Origin: Rhodopseudomonas sp. BR0M22 | GTDB lineage: Bacteria; Pseudomonadota; Alphaproteobacteria; Rhizobiales; Xanthobacteraceae | Length of the DNA stretch: 64,000 nucleotides | Direction: 5' to 3' | Assembly: GCF_010907035.1 (NCBI RefSeq) | Contig: NZ_QUMK01000004.1 | Span: 1 to 64,000 of the forward strand | Shown here: piece after piece, positions 50,862 to 59,922 of the stretch | Position numbering within the stretch: position 1 is the stretch's first letter | Layout: the number at the start of each line of letters is the position of its first letter | Made by a program: the position numbers and the translations under genes | Notes under the pieces: model-generated | Database searches by the model: none | The model's input: only the letters and a program-made list of their open reading frames with translations | Told to the model about the DNA's origin: nothing

Positions 50862-50975
50862 CGGGGACAGAAAAACCGGGCCGCGGGCGCCGATCGAGGC
50901 GCTCCGAGCACCGGCTCACAAGAAGACATCGGCTGTGCGCGTCGGCACCGCGCGCGATCGATGGGGGGAATTTGC

Positions 50976-51731
50976 TTGGCCGATGACATCATCCTCGAAA
51001 CCAACGGATTGACCAAAGAGTTCGCCGGTTTCTTTGCCGTGCGCGACGTTAATCTGCGGGTCCGCCGTGGTCACATTCACGCGCTGATCGGCCCTAACGG
51101 AGCCGGTAAGACTACGTGCTTCAATCTGCTCACCAAGTTTCTGCGGCCGTCCGCGGGGCAGATTATGTACAAGGGACGGGACATTACCGCGATGGCGCCG
51201 GCCGACGTGGCGCGCCTAGGGCTGGTGCGCTCGTTCCAGATCTCTGCGGTGTTCCCGCATCTGACTGCGCTGGAGAATGTTCGGGTCGCACTGCAGCGGC
51301 AGCACGGCTCGTCGTTCGATTTCTGGCGCTCCAAGAGCGTGCTTGACAAGTACAACCAGCGCGCGCGCGAGCTGCTCGACGACGTCGGCCTGAGCGAGTT
51401 TACCGATACCCCGGCGGGAGAGATGGCCTACGGCCGCAAGCGCGCGCTGGAGATCGCCACCACGCTGGCGCTTGATCCGGAAATGATGCTGCTCGACGAG
51501 CCGATGGCCGGCATGGGCCACGAGGACATCGACAAGATTGCGGCGCTGATCAAGCGGATCTCGGCGAAGTACACGATCTTGATGGTCGAGCACAATTTGA
51601 GCGTGGTCGCCAATCTGTCGGACGTGATCACCGTGTTGACCCGCGGCCAAGTGCTCGCAGAAGGGAATTACAACGACCTCACGCAGGATCCACGGGTCAA
51701 GGAAGCCTATCTCGGAGCGGGTCATGGTTGA
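50976..51731 (+). CDS. livG: Branched-chain amino-acid ABC transporter ATPase LivG
   Basis: A 251-residue ABC ATPase. Walker A is GPNGAGKTT (about 38-46), the signature region is AYGRKRALEIATTLALDP (LSGGQ replaced by AYGRKRALE, typical of LivG), Walker B is MMLLDEPMAG (about 171-180) and the H-loop follows in MVEHNLSVV. I place the start at a TTG (50976) because GGGGGGA lies at 50963-50969, seven bases before it; an ATG at 50961 would be inside that site and has no ribosome-binding site of its own. It overlaps livF by eight bases and is the first gene of livGFHM. Confidence 0.88.
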   Translation: MADDIILETNGLTKEFAGFFAVRDVNLRVRRGHIHALIGPNGAGKTTCFNLLTKFLRPSAGQIMYKGRDITAMAPADVARLGLVRSFQISAVFPHLTALENVRVALQRQHGSSFDFWRSKSVLDKYNQRARELLDDVGLSEFTDTPAGEMAYGRKRALEIATTLALDPEMMLLDEPMAGMGHEDIDKIAALIKRISAKYTILMVEHNLSVVANLSDVITVLTRGQVLAEGNYNDLTQDPRVKEAYLGAGHG

Positions 51732-52470
51732 GGCGACGACATTGCAACGGCCCGTATCGTCAGCCGCGGCTGCGGCACTGTTGAGCGTGCGTGACCTGCA
51801 GGCGTGGTACGGCGAGTCCCACATTCTGCACGGGATGAATTTCGAGGTTCGCGAAGGCGAGGTGGTGACGCTGCTCGGCCGCAACGGAGCTGGCAAGACC
51901 ACCACGCTGAAGTCGGTGATGGGTATCGTCGCCAAGCGCAGCGGCAGCGTCATATTCGATGGGACCGACATCGGCCGCGCGACGTCGGACAAGATCGCCA
52001 AGCGCGGCATTGCGTTCTGTCCAGAGGAACGCGGCATCTTCGCCAGCCTCGACGTTCGGGAAAACCTGATGCTGCCGCCGCAGGTTCGCCCCGGCGGGCT
52101 GTCGCTCGAGCAGATCTTCGAGCTGTTCCCAAACCTGCGGGAGCGGCTGAAGAGCCAGGGCACCAAGCTCTCGGGCGGTGAACAGCAGATGCTGGCGATC
52201 GCCCGCATCCTGCGCACCGGCGCGCGGTTCCTGATGCTCGACGAGCCGACCGAAGGCCTCGCCCCGGTGATCATCCAGCAGATCGGCCACACCATCGCGC
52301 GGCTGAAGAAGCAGGGCTTCACCATCCTGCTGGTGGAGCAGAACTTCCGCTTCGCCGCGACGGTGGCCGACCGCTACTACGTGGTCGAGCACGGCAAGAT
52401 CATCGACGGCTTCGCCAATTCCGAGCTCGAAGCCAACATGGACAAGCTACACACCTATCTCGGCGTCTGA
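51724..52470 (+). CDS. livF: Branched-chain amino-acid ABC transporter ATPase LivF
   Basis: A 248-residue ABC ATPase of the LivF type: LLGRNGAGKTTTLKSVMGI (about 53-71), FCPEERGIFASLDVRENL, signature LSGGEQQMLAIARILRTG, Walker B FLMLDEPTEGLAPVI and the LLVEQNFRFA switch. Its ATG overlaps livG by eight bases. It drives inward transport by LivH and LivM of amino acids or related compounds; the substrate is set by the binding protein, which is not in this operon. Confidence 0.93.
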   Translation: MVEATTLQRPVSSAAAAALLSVRDLQAWYGESHILHGMNFEVREGEVVTLLGRNGAGKTTTLKSVMGIVAKRSGSVIFDGTDIGRATSDKIAKRGIAFCPEERGIFASLDVRENLMLPPQVRPGGLSLEQIFELFPNLRERLKSQGTKLSGGEQQMLAIARILRTGARFLMLDEPTEGLAPVIIQQIGHTIARLKKQGFTILLVEQNFRFAATVADRYYVVEHGKIIDGFANSELEANMDKLHTYLGV

Positions 52471-52526
52471 CGTTTCTTGGCGTCCGACGTTGGGAACGGT
52501 GACTTCCTCGAAAGACTGAGAGCAAG

Positions 52527-53402
52527 ATGGATATCAATGTCCCCGCTCTGCTGGCGCAGCTTCTGGTCGGCCTGATCAACGGCTCATTCTACGCGCTGCT
52601 CAGCCTCGGCCTCGCCGTGATCTTCGGCATGCTCAACATCATCAACTTCGCGCACGGCGCGTTGTACATGATGGGCGCGTTCTGCGCGTATTTCCTGCTC
52701 AATCTGCTCGGCCTGAACTATTGGTGGGCGCTGATTCTGTCCCCGGTCATCGTCGGCGTGTTCGGGATGGTGATGGAACGCACGCTGCTGCAGTGGCTGT
52801 CGGGGCTCGACCATCTCTACGGCCTGCTGCTCACCTTCGGCGTGGCACTGATCATCCAGGGTGTGTTCCAGAACTATTTCGGATCGTCCGGCCTGCCTTA
52901 TGCGATCCCCGAACAGCTCCGCGGCGCGATCAATCTCGGCTTCATGTATCTGCCGGTTTATCGTGGCTGGGTGGTGGTGTTCTCGCTGGTGGTCTGCCTG
53001 CTCACCTGGTTCCTGATCGAGCGCACCCGGCTCGGCGCCAATCTTCGCGCTGCCACCGAGAACCCGACCTTGGTGCGGGCGTTCGGCATCAACGTGCCGC
53101 GAATGATCACGCTGACCTACGGCCTCGGCGTTGGCCTCGCTGCGCTGGCCGGCGTCCTGTCGGCGCCGATCAACCAGGTGCGCCCGCTGATGGGCGCCGA
53201 TCTGATCATCGTGGTGTTCGCGGTGGTGGTGATCGGCGGCATGGGCTCGATCATGGGTTCGATCATCACCGGATTCACCCTCGGCGTGATCGAGGGCTTG
53301 ACCAAATATTTCTACCCCGAGGCCTCCAACACCGTGGTGTTCGTGCTGATGGTGCTGGTGCTGTTGGTGAAACCCTCGGGCCTGACCGGACGGGCAACCT
53401 GA
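52527..53402 (+). CDS. livH: Branched-chain amino-acid ABC transporter permease LivH
   Basis: A 291-residue inner-membrane permease with about eight hydrophobic segments. Typical signatures are LLVGLINGSFYALLSLGLAV at the start, IFGMLNIINFAHGALYMMGA and RAATENPTLVRAFGINVPRM (the EAA-like cytoplasmic loop contacting the ATPase), followed by GADLIIVVFAVVVIGGMGSI. It forms the channel with LivM. It stands 56 bp after livF and two bases before livM, so it is in the same operon. Confidence 0.94.
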   Translation: MDINVPALLAQLLVGLINGSFYALLSLGLAVIFGMLNIINFAHGALYMMGAFCAYFLLNLLGLNYWWALILSPVIVGVFGMVMERTLLQWLSGLDHLYGLLLTFGVALIIQGVFQNYFGSSGLPYAIPEQLRGAINLGFMYLPVYRGWVVVFSLVVCLLTWFLIERTRLGANLRAATENPTLVRAFGINVPRMITLTYGLGVGLAALAGVLSAPINQVRPLMGADLIIVVFAVVVIGGMGSIMGSIITGFTLGVIEGLTKYFYPEASNTVVFVLMVLVLLVKPSGLTGRAT

Positions 53403-53403
53403 C

Positions 53404-54375
53404 ATGACCACGATTACACAGAATTCCGTCCCGACCACGACCCGCCGCCCGGTACGCGACGAGATGATCGCTTTCGCGATCATGACCGTGCTGCTGTTGG
53501 TGGTCCCGTTCACCGGGGTCTACCCGTTCTTCGTGATGCAGGGGCTGTGCTTCGCGCTGCTCGCCTGCGCCTTCAACCTGCTGATCGGCTATGGCGGCCT
53601 GCTGTCGTTCGGCCACGCGATGTTTCTCGGCACCGCCGGCTATGTCAGCGGCCATGCGCTGAAAGTGTGGGGGCTGCCGCCCGAACTGGCGATCGTCGCC
53701 GGCACTGCCGCAGCGTTCGGGCTCTCGGTGATCACCGGTCTGATTGCGATCCGCCGCCAGGGCATCTATTTCGCGATGATCACGCTGGCGCTTTCGCAGC
53801 TTTTGTACTTCATCTATCTGCAAGCGCCGTTCACCCATGGCGAAGACGGCATCCAGGGCATTCCGCAGGGCAAGCTGTTCGGCTTCATCGATCTGTCCAA
53901 CACCGACACGCTGTATTTCGTGGTGTTGGCCGGCTTCCTGATCGGCTTCCTGATCATCTACCGCGCCATCAACTCGCCGTTCGGCGAGGTGCTGAAGGCG
54001 ATCCGTGAGAACGAGCCGCGCGCGGTGTCGCTCGGCTACAAGACCGATCAGTACAAGTTGTTGGCGTTCATCCTGTCGGGCACGCTGGCGGGCTTTGCCG
54101 GCGCGCTCAAGGTGTTCGTGGCGCAGAACGCATCGCTGACCGATGTGCACTGGACGATGTCGGGCGAGATCGTGCTGATGACCCTGGTCGGCGGCCTCGG
54201 CACCGTGTTCGGTCCGGTGGTCGGCGCCTTCGTGATCATCGCCATGCAGCAATATCTCGCCGGCTTCGGCCAGTGGGTCACGGTGATCCAGGGCGTGATC
54301 TTCGTCGCCTGCGTGCTGACCTTCCGCCGCGGCATCGTCGGCGAGATCGGACATCTGTTCAAACGGTCGCTGTAA
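53404..54375 (+). CDS. livM: Branched-chain amino-acid ABC transporter permease LivM
   Basis: A 323-residue permease. It has LLACAFNLLIGYGGLLSFGH (about 52-71), FAMITLALSQLLYFI (about 122-136), the EAA-type loop KAIRENEPRAVSLGYKTDQYK (about 199-219, shortened here) and GEIVLMTLVGGLGTVFGPVVGA near the end, all typical of LivM. The basic end RRGIVGEIGHLFKRSL is cytoplasmic. It completes livGFHM. A strong bidirectional terminator lies about 90 bp after its stop. Confidence 0.94.
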   Translation: MTTITQNSVPTTTRRPVRDEMIAFAIMTVLLLVVPFTGVYPFFVMQGLCFALLACAFNLLIGYGGLLSFGHAMFLGTAGYVSGHALKVWGLPPELAIVAGTAAAFGLSVITGLIAIRRQGIYFAMITLALSQLLYFIYLQAPFTHGEDGIQGIPQGKLFGFIDLSNTDTLYFVVLAGFLIGFLIIYRAINSPFGEVLKAIRENEPRAVSLGYKTDQYKLLAFILSGTLAGFAGALKVFVAQNASLTDVHWTMSGEIVLMTLVGGLGTVFGPVVGAFVIIAMQQYLAGFGQWVTVIQGVIFVACVLTFRRGIVGEIGHLFKRSL

Positions 54376-54463
54376 AGCCGGCGAGGCGAGGGCTTCGGCT
54401 CGACGTGCGGGCCGCTGCGAGCTTCACTTCGCGTCCCCTGAAATTTGGTGCCTGTCCAAACGA

Positions 54464-54500
54464 AAAACCGCCGCGCGGCTGAGCCGGGCGGCGGTTTTCT
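54464..54500. terminator. Bidirectional rho-independent terminator
   Basis: An 11-bp perfect stem, AAAACCGCCGC at 54464-54474 pairing with GCGGCGGTTTT at 54488-54498, encloses a 13-base loop. The stem ends in T4 on the plus strand and in a run of five T on the minus strand, so it should terminate both livM and the convergent DUF4407 gene. Confidence 0.88.
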
Positions 54501-54528
54501 GTTTTGGGTAGGCCTGTTCCGGTCGGCG

Positions 54529-57129
54529 CTATGCCTGCGGCGGCGTCTTGTTTCGCACCTTGTGCTCCAGCGGCAATTCGGCTTCGCCGTCGGCGTGGTG
54601 CTCCCGCCGTGGATGCGCCGCCTTCTTGCGGGGCCGCGACAGCTCGACGGCGTCGGTCATCAGCTTCTCGACGTCGGCGCTGAACTTCGGCAGCGGGCCG
54701 ATCTCTTCGGGATGAGCGTCCCCTGCGGTTGCAGCTTCGTCCGACGCTGTCGTCTGCGGAGAAGGCGCTGGCTGCTCCGCCGGAACCGCGCGCGTGCGCG
54801 TCAGCACGTTCGGCAGCACATCCGGCTCCAGAGCCTCCGGCGGCGTGGACAGCGCTTCGGCGACTGTGAGGACCGGTTCCGGTTCCGGAGTGGAGGTTGC
54901 CGGGTCCGCTACAGCCGTGGCGGTGGGCTCGGTCGCGACAGCTTCTGAAACCACGGGCGAGATCATAGCCGGTTCGCTTGGTACCGGCGCGGCGGGGGAA
55001 GGCTCGACCGGGCGGATCGGTTCGACGCGCGTGGTGGTCTCGGCCTGCGCTGGTTCGCTGCGGATCGGTTCGGCGCGGGCGGCGGTGCCGGCATCGGCCA
55101 GCACTTGGCGGACCAGTTCCCGGGTGTTGAGGTCGTCGACCGGAATGCCGTCCGGCCAACGCAGGCTGCGTTCGGCGACGGGCTCCAGGGCAGCGTTCCG
55201 GGCCATCGCCCGGTCATCGACGGGGGCCCGAATCCGCGCAGCCAGTTCGACCGCGTAGGCCTCGCGCCGCGCCGAGCCGCGCCGCGGCATGATCAGGTTG
55301 CGAACGTCGAGGTCGCTGGTCTCGTACTCCGGTTCGCTGAAGTCGCGGCCGCCATAGTCGCGGACCGCATAGTCCCGTGCGACGAATTGCGGCTGGGCCC
55401 GCCGAGCGGTGGCGCGGCGCGGCCGCTCGTCGTAGCGATCGTAGTCGTGGCGACGGGCAAACTCCCGGCGTTCGAACTCGCGCGGATCGTAATCGTCATA
55501 GCCGCCGTCGCTGTCGCGACCGCCATGGCGCCGCCACTCGTAGGCGCGGCGATCGTCCCGGCGGCGCATCTCGTCGTAGTCGGCTTCGTTTTCATGCAGA
55601 GCATTCTCGAAGTCGCGGGCCGTCTCGACCGGGCGCGGCGGCGCGGCCGGCGGTTTGGCGGCGCGCACTGGCTCCGGAGCTGGGGCTTGTGGTTTCGGCG
55701 CCTGAGCCTGAGGCTGCGCGACGGTGACGGGATCGAGTGCCATCGCTGGCAGCGTGATGGCAGCCATCGCCGGGGCAGGGGCGGGCGCCTGCTTCTCGTC
55801 TTCGAGGTCCTCGTTGTTCTCGATCCGCTGCCGGGCGCGTTCGACCTGCGCCTGAATCTTGGCGGCGTAGACGCTGGGCGGCGAGAAGAAGATTTTCGCA
55901 ACCACCGGCACGATTTCCAGGAAGATGATGAAGCACCGGGTCATCCACGAGAACAGCGTCATGGTCGCGCCGTCACGCGGGTCGTTCTTCAGTTCCTGAT
56001 AGGCGGCGATGCGCGTGAGCGGATCGAATGTGTCTTTCTTTTCCTGGAAGTAGGAGTCCGACATCACCTTCTTGCGGAAGTCGGCGACGCTTGCGGTCTT
56101 GTCGACCTCGAATTGCTTCAGGTCGGCGCGCGCGGCGTCGATCCGCAGTTGCAGCGCATCGGCGCGGGCCTTGATCGCCGCGCGTTCCTGCTCCCGACCG
56201 GCGAGCGCGTCGGCGGTGATCTTGGCCTGCACCGCCCGCAGATCGTCGCGGCGGGCGTGCAATTGCGCGATCTCGGCCTCGCGCTCGACGCGCTGGGCCT
56301 GAAATGCCTGCCGCTGTTTCTTGGCGAATTCGTAGCGCGGACCGGCGCCCGGACGGCCGGAGTTGTTCGGCGCGGCCTTCAGTCCGAACTCCTCGGCGTT
56401 CATGTCGGCGGTGTAGCGCTGGATCGTTTTGTCGATCTCGGCGATGTCGGCGCGGATCCGGGCCTCGCGCTCGGTCACCGACCTGATCTGCTGCTCGATG
56501 TCCGAAGTGCGAGTCTGGGTGGTCGGTTCAGGCTTCGGCTGCTCGGTGAGGGCGGCGCGATGGAGCGCTTCGAGCTGCTCGATATCGGCCTGCCGGCGCC
56601 TAGCCTCTGCATTCAGACCGGCCTCGAAGGCGGCGATCTTGTCGTAGATCGGCTGATTGGCGGCGACCCGGTCGGCTTCGATCTTCTCGTTGATGGTCGA
56701 GGAGAAGATCGCCAGTTCCAGGAACATCGCGATCACCCAGGCCAGCCCGAACGACAGCATCAGACGGATGCCGACGCGGACGAAGCGCCACGCCGTCTGC
56801 CGGGCCTCGGCCCTCGATACGATCGGCGAGGTGTTCCACAGCGTGCCTTGATAGAACCAGTCCGATTGGCACAGCGCGCGGTCGAACATCAGCACCGTCA
56901 GCGCGATCACGGTGGACACCAAGAGCCGGGTCCAGATGTTGTCGATCATGTAGCCGGTGGCGTGAAACGACACGCCGAGCACCACGATGAAGGACAGGCA
57001 GAGCGAGGCGCCCAGATGCGTGGCCCATAATTTGTCCGACGCCGGACAGCTCTGCAGGGTCTTGCGATCGACGCCGGCGATGATGCCAAGGACGCGTTGA
57101 ATCATGGCCGCCCAGTTCTGCGGTGACAT
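54529..57129 (-). CDS. DUF4407 membrane protein with long disordered C-terminus
   Basis: An 866-residue membrane protein. The N-terminal part has three hydrophobic segments (about 38-56, 62-85, 122-148), as in DUF4407 proteins; a coiled-coil region of about 200 residues rich in Glu, Gln, Arg and Ala follows (about 165-365, QADIEQLEALHRAA and similar heptads); a fourth hydrophobic segment MTRCFIIFLEIVPVVAKIFF is near 390-410. The last about 450 residues are Pro/Ala/Glu-rich with an Arg-Asp-Tyr-rich tract (near 530-600) and are predicted disordered. DUF4407 proteins are usually about 350-450 residues, so the tail is a large addition. Function is unknown. It runs convergent to livM. Confidence 0.82.
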   Translation of the reverse strand: MSPQNWAAMIQRVLGIIAGVDRKTLQSCPASDKLWATHLGASLCLSFIVVLGVSFHATGYMIDNIWTRLLVSTVIALTVLMFDRALCQSDWFYQGTLWNTSPIVSRAEARQTAWRFVRVGIRLMLSFGLAWVIAMFLELAIFSSTINEKIEADRVAANQPIYDKIAAFEAGLNAEARRRQADIEQLEALHRAALTEQPKPEPTTQTRTSDIEQQIRSVTEREARIRADIAEIDKTIQRYTADMNAEEFGLKAAPNNSGRPGAGPRYEFAKKQRQAFQAQRVEREAEIAQLHARRDDLRAVQAKITADALAGREQERAAIKARADALQLRIDAARADLKQFEVDKTASVADFRKKVMSDSYFQEKKDTFDPLTRIAAYQELKNDPRDGATMTLFSWMTRCFIIFLEIVPVVAKIFFSPPSVYAAKIQAQVERARQRIENNEDLEDEKQAPAPAPAMAAITLPAMALDPVTVAQPQAQAPKPQAPAPEPVRAAKPPAAPPRPVETARDFENALHENEADYDEMRRRDDRRAYEWRRHGGRDSDGGYDDYDPREFERREFARRHDYDRYDERPRRATARRAQPQFVARDYAVRDYGGRDFSEPEYETSDLDVRNLIMPRRGSARREAYAVELAARIRAPVDDRAMARNAALEPVAERSLRWPDGIPVDDLNTRELVRQVLADAGTAARAEPIRSEPAQAETTTRVEPIRPVEPSPAAPVPSEPAMISPVVSEAVATEPTATAVADPATSTPEPEPVLTVAEALSTPPEALEPDVLPNVLTRTRAVPAEQPAPSPQTTASDEAATAGDAHPEEIGPLPKFSADVEKLMTDAVELSRPRKKAAHPRREHHADGEAELPLEHKVRNKTPPQA

Positions 57130-57692
57130 GCGCCGCGGTTTGAAGTGACAAGTCGGCCGAGTCTAACAGAGCGTAAACAAATTCAATACGAGTTGCGCTT
57201 CGCGGGCCGATTCAACTGGTTCGGATTTTGTCTGAACAGTCGCTGCTAAGTGTTCGTGATCGATTGGAAACTTGCTGAGTTGGTGGAGCGGCGAGGGGGC
57301 TCGTCCCGTCCTCATTAATTTGTCGGCGAAGCTGCTTCGGTCATGCTCATCCCGTCCTCGATTACCACTCGGAATCGTGGGCGCGGCGTTCGATTTCACT
57401 TCAAACGCTTCAAGTGATTCGCGAGCGGGCCAGGGAGAAGACGACGGCAAGGCGGCTCTCCAAACCACGGCGTCGTCAATCCTGTGGACGGACCCGCTGG
57501 GCGATCGACGTGCTGCGGCTGGCTCAAGCCGGCTCCGACGAGCGCGGCGCGGAGCCGTCCCGCGCGATCCGGAATCCACGGTTGCCTGACCGCCTCCGAA
57601 GTGTTTTATGACGCCGGTGTGACGCGGCCGGTTGCCTCCGGTCTCGGACGGCCGACCTGCGAACCCGCGTCACGTCAACCGGATAGCTCCCG
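57130..57692. other. Gene-free region between DUF4407 and DUF47 genes
   Basis: About 560 bp between two divergent genes. Short frames are present on both strands but none shows a ribosome-binding site or recognisable protein. It must hold the promoters of both genes. I looked for a PhoB box (tandem CTGTCAT) before the phosphate genes and did not find one. Otherwise I see nothing in it. Confidence 0.5.
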
Positions 57693-58337
57693 ATGCTACG
57701 TTACTTTCGAGCCTTTCTGCCCAAGGAAGAGAGGTTCTTCGACCTGTTCGCCCAGCACACCCATACCGTCGTGCAAGGCGCCCAGGCGCTGCAGGACATG
57801 CTGCGCGGCGGCGACGAAACCCTGGTGCACTGCCAGCGCGTCAGCCATTTCGAATCCGAGGCGGACAACGTCACCCGCGAGGTGCTGACCGCGGTGCGCC
57901 GCACCTTCATCACCCCGTTCGACCGGGTCGACATCAAGAACCTGATCACCTCGATGGACGATGCCATCGACCAGATGCAGCAGACCGCCAAGGCGGTGAT
58001 CCTGTTCGAGGTTCGGGAGTTCGAGCCGCCGATGCGTGAGATCGGGGCGCTGCTGGTCGAAAGCGCCAATCTGGTCGGGCGGGCCGTGCCGCTGATGCAG
58101 TCGATCGGGCCGAACCTGCAGATGCTGACGGCGATGACGGAGGAAATCACCAAGCTGGAAGGCCGGGTCGACGATCTGCACGACATCGGGCTGAAGGAAC
58201 TGTTCCTCAAGCATCGTCACGCCAACACCATGGATTACATCGTCGGCGCCGAGATCTACGACCATCTCGAAAAGGTCGCCGACCGGTTCGACGACGTCGC
58301 CAACGAGATCAATTCCATCGTCATCGAGCAGGTCTAG
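57693..58337 (+). CDS. DUF47 (PhoU-like) phosphate transport accessory protein
   Basis: A 214-residue helical protein of the DUF47/TIGR00153 family. It starts FRAFLPKEERFFDLFAQHTH and contains the family segments FESEADNVTREVLTAVRRTFITPFDR (about 50-75, cut here) and DRFDDVANEINSIVIEQV at the end, with Asp/Glu motifs ExxxD that bind metal clusters in PhoU-like proteins. It precedes a PiT transporter by 14 bp, the classical DUF47-PiT pair, in which it is thought to act as a regulator of phosphate uptake. Confidence 0.92.
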   Translation: MLRYFRAFLPKEERFFDLFAQHTHTVVQGAQALQDMLRGGDETLVHCQRVSHFESEADNVTREVLTAVRRTFITPFDRVDIKNLITSMDDAIDQMQQTAKAVILFEVREFEPPMREIGALLVESANLVGRAVPLMQSIGPNLQMLTAMTEEITKLEGRVDDLHDIGLKELFLKHRHANTMDYIVGAEIYDHLEKVADRFDDVANEINSIVIEQV

Positions 58338-58351
58338 GGCAGGGGCCGGCC

Positions 58352-59362
58352 GTGGACGCTTCGCTCGGGCTGCCCATCCTGGTCGGGTTGATCGCCGTCG
58401 CACTGCTGTTCGATTTTCTGAACGGCCTACACGACGCCGCCAATTCGATCGCCACCATCGTCTCGACCCGGGTGCTGCGGCCGCAATATGCGGTGCTGTG
58501 GGCGGCCTCGTTCAATTTCATCGCCTTCATGGTGTTCGGCCTGCATGTCGCCAACACCATCGGCACCGGCATCATCGAACCCGACGTGATCGACGCCGCC
58601 GTGATCTTCGCGGCGCTGACCGGCGCGATCGTCTGGAACCTGGTGACCTGGGGGCTCGGGATTCCGTCGAGCTCGTCGCACGCGCTGATCGGCGGCCTGC
58701 TTGGCGCCGGCCTTGCCAAGGCCGGGCTGTCGGCCGCGGTGTGGAGCGGCCTGACCAAGGCGCTGCTGGCGATCGTGCTGTCGCCGCTGGTCGGCTTCTT
58801 GCTGGCGCTGGTGCTGGTCGCGATCGTCTCGTGGGCGTCGGTGCGCTCGACGCCGTTTGCCGTCGACCGCGCTTTCCGCATCCTGCAGTTCGCCTCGGCG
58901 TCGCTGTATTCGCTCGGCCACGGCGGCAACGATGCCCAGAAGACCATGGGCATCATCGCTGTGCTGCTCTACTCGCAGGGCTATCTCGGCGGCGAGTTTT
59001 CGGTACCGTTCTGGGTGGTGCTGTCGTGCCAGGCGGCGATGGCGCTCGGCACCCTGATGGGCGGCTGGCGGATCGTCCGCACCATGGGTCTGCGCATCAC
59101 CAAGCTGACGCCGATGCAGGGCTTCTGCGCCGAAACCGGCGGCGCCGCCACGCTGTTCATGGCGACCTTCCTCGGTGTGCCGGTGTCGACCACCCACACC
59201 ATCACCGGCGCCATCGTCGGCGTCGGTGCGGCGCGGCGGATGTCGGCGGTGCGCTGGAACGTGGCGAGTTCGATCGTCTACGCCTGGGTGATCACGATCC
59301 CGGCCTCGGCGATCGTGGCCGCCCTGGCGTATTGGGGAACCAAGCTGCTGCCGACGTTCTGA
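58352..59362 (+). CDS. pit: PiT-family inorganic phosphate transporter
   Basis: A 336-residue low-affinity phosphate:proton symporter. The duplicated signature is present as FLNGLHDAANSIATIVSTRVL (about 24-44) and GHGGNDAQKTMGIIAVLLYS (about 189-208), the GANDVAN-like repeats. About ten hydrophobic segments are visible. The GTG start at 58352 lies 14 bp after the DUF47 stop, so the genes form one operon. It imports metal-phosphate complexes across the inner membrane. Confidence 0.93.
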   Translation: MDASLGLPILVGLIAVALLFDFLNGLHDAANSIATIVSTRVLRPQYAVLWAASFNFIAFMVFGLHVANTIGTGIIEPDVIDAAVIFAALTGAIVWNLVTWGLGIPSSSSHALIGGLLGAGLAKAGLSAAVWSGLTKALLAIVLSPLVGFLLALVLVAIVSWASVRSTPFAVDRAFRILQFASASLYSLGHGGNDAQKTMGIIAVLLYSQGYLGGEFSVPFWVVLSCQAAMALGTLMGGWRIVRTMGLRITKLTPMQGFCAETGGAATLFMATFLGVPVSTTHTITGAIVGVGAARRMSAVRWNVASSIVYAWVITIPASAIVAALAYWGTKLLPTF

Positions 59363-59377
59363 CGGGCCGGCCCGCTG

Positions 59378-59692
59378 TCAGCCCACCATTTTCAGCCCGA
59401 CGATGCCGGCGACGATCAGGCCGATGCAGGCGAGGCGGCCGACCGTGGCCGGATCGCCGAACAGCGCGATGCCGAGCGCCGCGGTGCCGACTGCGCCGAT
59501 GCCGCTCCACACCGCATAGGCGGTGCCGATCGGCAGCGTCTTCAGGGCGAGCCCGAGCAGCGCGACGCTGGCGACCATCGCCGACACGGTCAGGGCCGTC
59601 GGCACCAAGCGGGTGAAGCCTTCGGTGTATTTCAGGCCGAGCGCCCAGCCGATCTCCATCAGACCGGCGACGAACAGATAGAACCAAGCCAT
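59378..59692 (-). CDS. sugE: SMR-family guanidinium exporter Gdx/SugE
   Basis: A 104-residue four-helix transporter of the small multidrug resistance family. The essential Glu is residue 13 in FVAGLMEIGWALGLK; the Gdx-type signature TLPIGTAYAVWSGIGAVGTAALG lies at about 55-77. Gdx proteins export guanidinium with protons, in contrast to polyaromatic-cation exporters. The ATG at 59692 has a strong AAGGAGG five bases upstream. About 85 bases upstream are two ACGA-loop hairpins forming a guanidine-II riboswitch, which supports the guanidinium assignment. It is convergent with the PiT gene by 15 bp. Confidence 0.93.
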   Translation of the reverse strand: MAWFYLFVAGLMEIGWALGLKYTEGFTRLVPTALTVSAMVASVALLGLALKTLPIGTAYAVWSGIGAVGTAALGIALFGDPATVGRLACIGLIVAGIVGLKMVG

Positions 59693-59777
59693 AGCGGCCT
59701 CCTTGCGCACGTCCGGGCAAATTTCATGAAGCCATCCAGCGGGATGGCGCGCCGGCGCGATGCGCGGTCTTGGCGGA

Positions 59778-59821
59778 GGCCGGGTCGTCCCGGCCGAAAA
59801 GGTGATTTTGAGGTCGTCCTC
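59778..59821 (-). promoter_or_regulatory. Guanidine-II (mini-ykkC) riboswitch
   Basis: Read on the minus strand, two hairpins lie in tandem. P1 is GAGG-ACGA-CCTC at 59821-59810; P2 is GGCCGGG-ACGA-CCCGGCC at 59795-59778; a 14-base linker separates them. Two stems capped by identical ACGR tetraloops are the defining feature of mini-ykkC RNA, whose loops dimerise and bind guanidinium. The element points at sugE, whose ATG is at 59692. A further hairpin GCCATCC-CGCT-GGATGGC lies between P2 and the AAGGAGG site and may be part of the expression switch. Confidence 0.88.
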
Positions 59822-59922
59822 GATCCCCTATATGAGGGAGGCCGTTCCGCCGTGCAACTGCCGGCGCTGCGTCCCGCCGGAAGCCCTTGATCGCGCCGGC
59901 TTTCCCTGCCACAGGCTGATGA

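Noticed and set aside
55105-57030. A 641-codon plus-strand open frame
   Set aside because: It is antisense to the DUF4407 gene, with repeated low-complexity Gly/Asp/Val sequence and no ribosome-binding site.
57600-57692. PhoB box ahead of the DUF47-PiT operon
   Set aside because: No tandem CTGTCAT-like repeat was found; only isolated TGTGACGC sequences.
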